NCBI RefSeq assembly: GCF_050436995.1
Contig: NC_134774.1
Location: 4,446,030 to 4,510,029, forward strand
Length of the DNA: 64,000 nucleotides
Source: Anticarsia gemmatalis
Taxonomy: Eukaryota; Arthropoda; Insecta; Lepidoptera; Erebidae
Direction of reading: 5' to 3'
This document shows positions 60,664 to 64,000 of this stretch, piece after piece. The notes under the pieces are model-generated. The model saw only the letters and a program-made list of their open reading frames with translations. It was not told the DNA's origin and searched no databases. How positions within the stretch are numbered: position 1 is the first letter of the stretch; each line of letters begins with the position of its first letter. The position numbers were made by a program, and so were the translations under genes.

Positions 60664-61305
60664 TAGATAACTTTATAGCAGGAATAACATTAAATCTTTT
60701 TGACTTCTTTAAAGACCATATTTTTCATTCTCATCCTAAAAGTTGCCCATTATTGTCCCTCTGGGCAAGGGTCACCTCTTTCATTGTAAGAGGGGCTAGG
60801 CTTTAAGTCCACCACGCTAGCCTACTGCGGGTTGGGGACTTTGCATACTTTCAAGAACTGTTTCAACAACTCTCAAGCATGCAAGGTTTGATCTGGCTAG
60901 CTACGTACCTAATCGGGCAGGCATTACTTGTTCGGCATCATTCGGCTTGTGATAAAAGCCGAGCGGCATAAGTTGTGAGTTGCCAAACCAAGTGATTATA
61001 TGCGCCGGTCGAGCGGTTTGTTATTCCCGAACATTCATCCACATATTTAAAATGTTACCAGCCGGTTCTAAGCTTAATGCCGGTCCGATCATGTCCACAG
61101 CAGACCTACGATGTTTTCCCTCACCGTTACAGCAGTGATAATCATTTCTAATACACACATAACTAGTAAGTCATTGGTGTGTTGCCTTGGGTTTGAACAC
61201 TCGCTCTCTTGCGTGGTACACGAATGCTTAACCACTCGCATATCAGTGCTTATATTGTATGTCAAAAGTGATAGTATTCCCAAGTTATCTAATGACAGAG
61301 AGATC
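60664..61305. repeat. 1.58-kb tandem unit, copy 3, truncated
   Basis: Contains the leader and the SINE module (B-box RC 61190-61198), then diverges at about 61305 after TTCCCAAGTTATCTAATGA. The middle and right parts of the unit are missing. Confidence 0.88.
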
Positions 61306-61517
61306 TAATCGTGAGTTTCATAGTTCTAGTCCTTAATCTTAGAGTATAATCAGCGTGATGTTACAAGTAACCCAAAATTTACTTTCAGCTTCAAGTCACT
61401 AACATTTCCAAAAGAGTGACAGCAGTTAACCATCAATAGATGGCATTATAGTGGCAATGGAGATTGTAGTTTACAGATAATAGATGGCGCTGTTGTGTAC
61501 GTTACGCCAGCAAGAAA
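61306..61517. other. Unassigned DNA before the palindrome
   Basis: Nothing recognised except AATAGATGGC occurring twice, near 61435 and 61480. Confidence 0.4.
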
Positions 61518-64000
61518 GTGTCACCTAGAGTGATATAAGTAGAACGTATAATTAGTGCGCAATCTGCTGTAAATGTGCGCCGCATAAAAAAATTGTGCAT
61601 GTTGTAGTTTTGAAAAAAAAACGTAAAAACGATTCCTGCTGGAGTAACGTTGTTCTAGCAAGAAAATTCTAGACGAATTATCGGAGAGATAAAATACATA
61701 CATGGGCAGAGAGCTTATATTTGTGCAAGTATGTGCGCCATAAATATAATTTGTGCGTCTTCAGGTTTTCGAGATATTGCGTTTCTCGCTGCAGTAACGT
61801 TTTGCAAATTCGTGTATCTCCAAGACCATTTTATGTGCGCCTGTAGAATGAACATACACGAATAGCTCTTAATTTGTGCATATTTGTGACATAATTAGAT
61901 GCCAGATAATATTTATAATTTTCAAGTAATCGCGCTTTATTGAAAACTTAAAAAAATATTGTAGCGCCTAAATGAGAAGACGTATAAGCTCGCTAAAAAC
62001 TGTATTCGTTCCATCTTTTTGTTTATAATTACCATAAAAAGTTTCAAAACAGAACCTACAAGCGTTAATGAATAATATTACTAAAAGTCGAAACGACGGC
62101 ATCATAACTTTGACGCCAACAAACAAGAAACTGGCTCAACCTAAGATGTGTAGATGTAAACCAAAAATTAGTGCATTTATCAAATAATATATAGTAAAAA
62201 TATCCAGCTTCAACTGTTTCGTGTTAAGTAAATATTAATATCAAACCAAAACAGTTATTCAGCGCAGGTTATCCGACCAAATTCGAATGACTACAAAAAA
62301 GCGACGGATTCATACGTGTCGATGACCTTCTTAACTTTACTCGCTAACTGGTTGAAACGTATTGTGCCCGAGTACAGTGCAGTAGAAAATAGTTAAAAAT
62401 AAATAACTTTTGATTAAATTAAACATACCTATTCTTCTATCATTCTATTCTAGCTGTTCCGGTAACTTTGCGCACGATTATGTACATCATTTGTTGGCCG
62501 AGATATAATTTAGTTTTGGGTATGATAGTATGATACGCGAACGTAGTATAGACCGGTTAAAATTATTATTCTTTTTTATCCTTTTATTAATTGCCTAATT
62601 TGAAAACCCAAACCTAAGCAGCCCGATATGTGAAACTTGAGTTGAAGTTTTCAAATCCGGCTATTCTTTAAAAAACATAAATTGATAACAAAATATAACG
62701 CTCTATAGGTTTTTATTACGTTCGCGTACTATATAATCATACCTAACCAAAACATAATTATATCTCGGCCAAAACAACAACTACTTAATATTTAAATTTC
62801 ACGCCATGATGGTACTGAACTACTTTAAGTGATTTTATTGTTTGTGTACTTAAGTAAATGAAAAACTGATCTGTGATTTTAAATAATACCAAATGACTAT
62901 ACAAGGTACAAATAGTTTAATTGAACAATGTTTGTTCTAATATTTATAGGTAGAAAATTTGATCTGTGATTTGTTGCCATAATTACTTTAAGAATCATGA
63001 TTATGATAATAAAAATAATATTTTTTTAAACCAACAAGCTCTTTGATTTCATATGATCAGAAAGTACATTTAATACCTAGGTATATTACATATATTATAT
63101 TTTTATTAGGTCATTGTAATAATAATTCCCAACGAACATTTGAGCGTGACTGTACGAACACAGTTTAGGTGTAATACGTTTAATAAAGGAGGTCATCGAT
63201 ACGTATGAATCCGTCGCTTTTTTGTAGTCATTCGAATTTGGTCGGATAACCTGCGCTGAATAACTGTTTTGGTTTGATATTAATATTTACTTAACACGAA
63301 ACAGTTGAAGCTGGATATTTTTACTATATATTATTTGATAAATGCACTAATTTTTGGTTTACATCTACACATCTTAGGTTGAGCCAGTTTCTTGTTTGTT
63401 GGCGTCAAAGTTATGATGCCGTCGTTTCGACTTTTAGTAATATTATTCATTAACGCTTGTAGGTTCTGTTTTGAAACTTTTTATGGTAATTATAAACAAA
63501 AAGATGGAACGAATACAGTTTTTAGCGAGCTTATACGTCTTCTCATTTAGGCGCTACAATATTTTTTTAAGTTTTCAATAAAGCGCGATTACTTGAAAAT
63601 TATAAATATTATCTGGCATCTAATTATGTCACAAATATGCACAAATTAAGAGCTATTCGTGTATGTTCATTCTACAGGCGCACATAAAATGGTCTTGGAG
63701 ATACACGAATTTGCAAAACGTTACTGCAGCGAGAAACGCAATATCTCGAAAACCTGAAGACGCACAAATTATATTTATGGCGCACATACTTGCACAAATA
63801 TAAGCTCTCTGCCCATGTATGTATTTTATCTCTCCGATAATTCGTCTAGAATTTTCTTGCTAGAACAACGTTACTCCAGCAGGAATCGTTTTTACGTTTT
63901 TTTTTCAAAACTACAACACGCACAATTTTTTTATGCGGCGCACATTTACAGCAGATTGCGCACTAATTATACGTTCTACTTATATCACTCTAGGTGACAC
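61518..64000. repeat. Large inverted repeat, arms about 810 bp, spacer about 857 bp
   Basis: Left arm 61518 to about 62330 and right arm about 63188-64000 are reverse complements. Paired positions sum to 125518 along the whole arm, so there is no net indel, and mismatches are few (e.g. GTGCATG/GTGCGTG, ACGTGTCG/ACGTATCG). The window ends inside the right arm, so the outer limit is unknown. It could be a transposon with long terminal inverted repeats or a palindromic duplication. The mirrored 60-codon frames are a by-product. Confidence 0.93.
62494..62773. repeat. Smaller inverted repeat in the palindrome centre
   Basis: TTGGCCGAGATATAATT (62494) and TACGCGAACGTA (62534) recur inverted at 62757-62773 and 62716-62728. 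Arms are about 55-60 bp and imperfect. This is a second symmetry nested in the spacer of the larger one. Confidence 0.75.

Noticed and set aside
57057..61305. LTRs of a retrotransposon (tandem LTR-like units with TTTAAAA)
   Set aside because: No TG...CA ends, primer-binding site or gag-pol frame; SINE modules explain much of the unit.
61521..61703. 60-codon frame present identically at 63815-63997
   Set aside because: Identity is explained by the palindrome arms; no conserved domain and no sign of codon constraint.

Overview
The window looks like repeat-rich nuclear DNA of an insect, most probably a moth or butterfly (Lepidoptera). The grounds are A+T-rich DNA, dispersed repeats that I recognise from lepidopteran genomes (tRNA-derived SINE modules, a Helitron-like element, LINE tails), an R4/Dong-type LINE sitting in a (TTA)n tract, and mariner and piggyBac elements. 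I see no intact host protein-coding gene; every long open frame belongs to a transposable element.

Layout. (1) 1-1442: a TIR-flanked unit carrying a decayed two-exon gene fragment, then a dispersed lepidopteran repeat. (2) About 1443-56640: one very long array in which a conserved block of about 65 bp recurs about 175 times, always in the same orientation, separated by spacers of roughly 60-400 bp that differ in sequence but fall into recurring families (mean spacing about 230 bp once insertions are removed). (3) The array is interrupted by an intact mariner (8361-9648), an internally deleted piggyBac relative (13908-14892), an intact piggyBac (28851-31382), small foldback elements (20894-21080, 26158-26394), a Helitron-like element (39782-40041), a LINE tail (45999-46124) and a 9.2-kb nest (46383-55636). 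In the nest a CR1/Jockey-group LINE entered a block and an R4/Dong-type LINE then entered the (TTA)n tail of the first. (4) 57057-61305: two and a half copies of a 1.58-kb tandem unit built on SINE-like modules, the first copy carrying a 443-bp MITE. (5) 61518-64000: a near-perfect inverted repeat with arms of about 810 bp, cut by the window end.

The array is the candidate for something undescribed. Its block contains a nested inverted repeat (TGGAC/GTCCA around TGAC/GTCA), with a few copies showing paired changes in both stem arms. Two block flavours (A and B) share the right half. Duplications tend to begin and end at blocks. Several spacer families carry open frames whose copies differ mostly at third codon positions, as if they descend from coding cassettes. 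Paralogous spacers give the pre-insertion sites of at least three transposons. Whether the array is a satellite, a decayed gene cluster, a small-RNA source locus or a cassette system cannot be decided from sequence alone.

The elements do not form a pathway: each transposase or reverse transcriptase serves its own mobility. Four of the five protein-coding or formerly protein-coding elements lie on the minus strand, which is worth knowing if the array is transcribed as a piRNA source.
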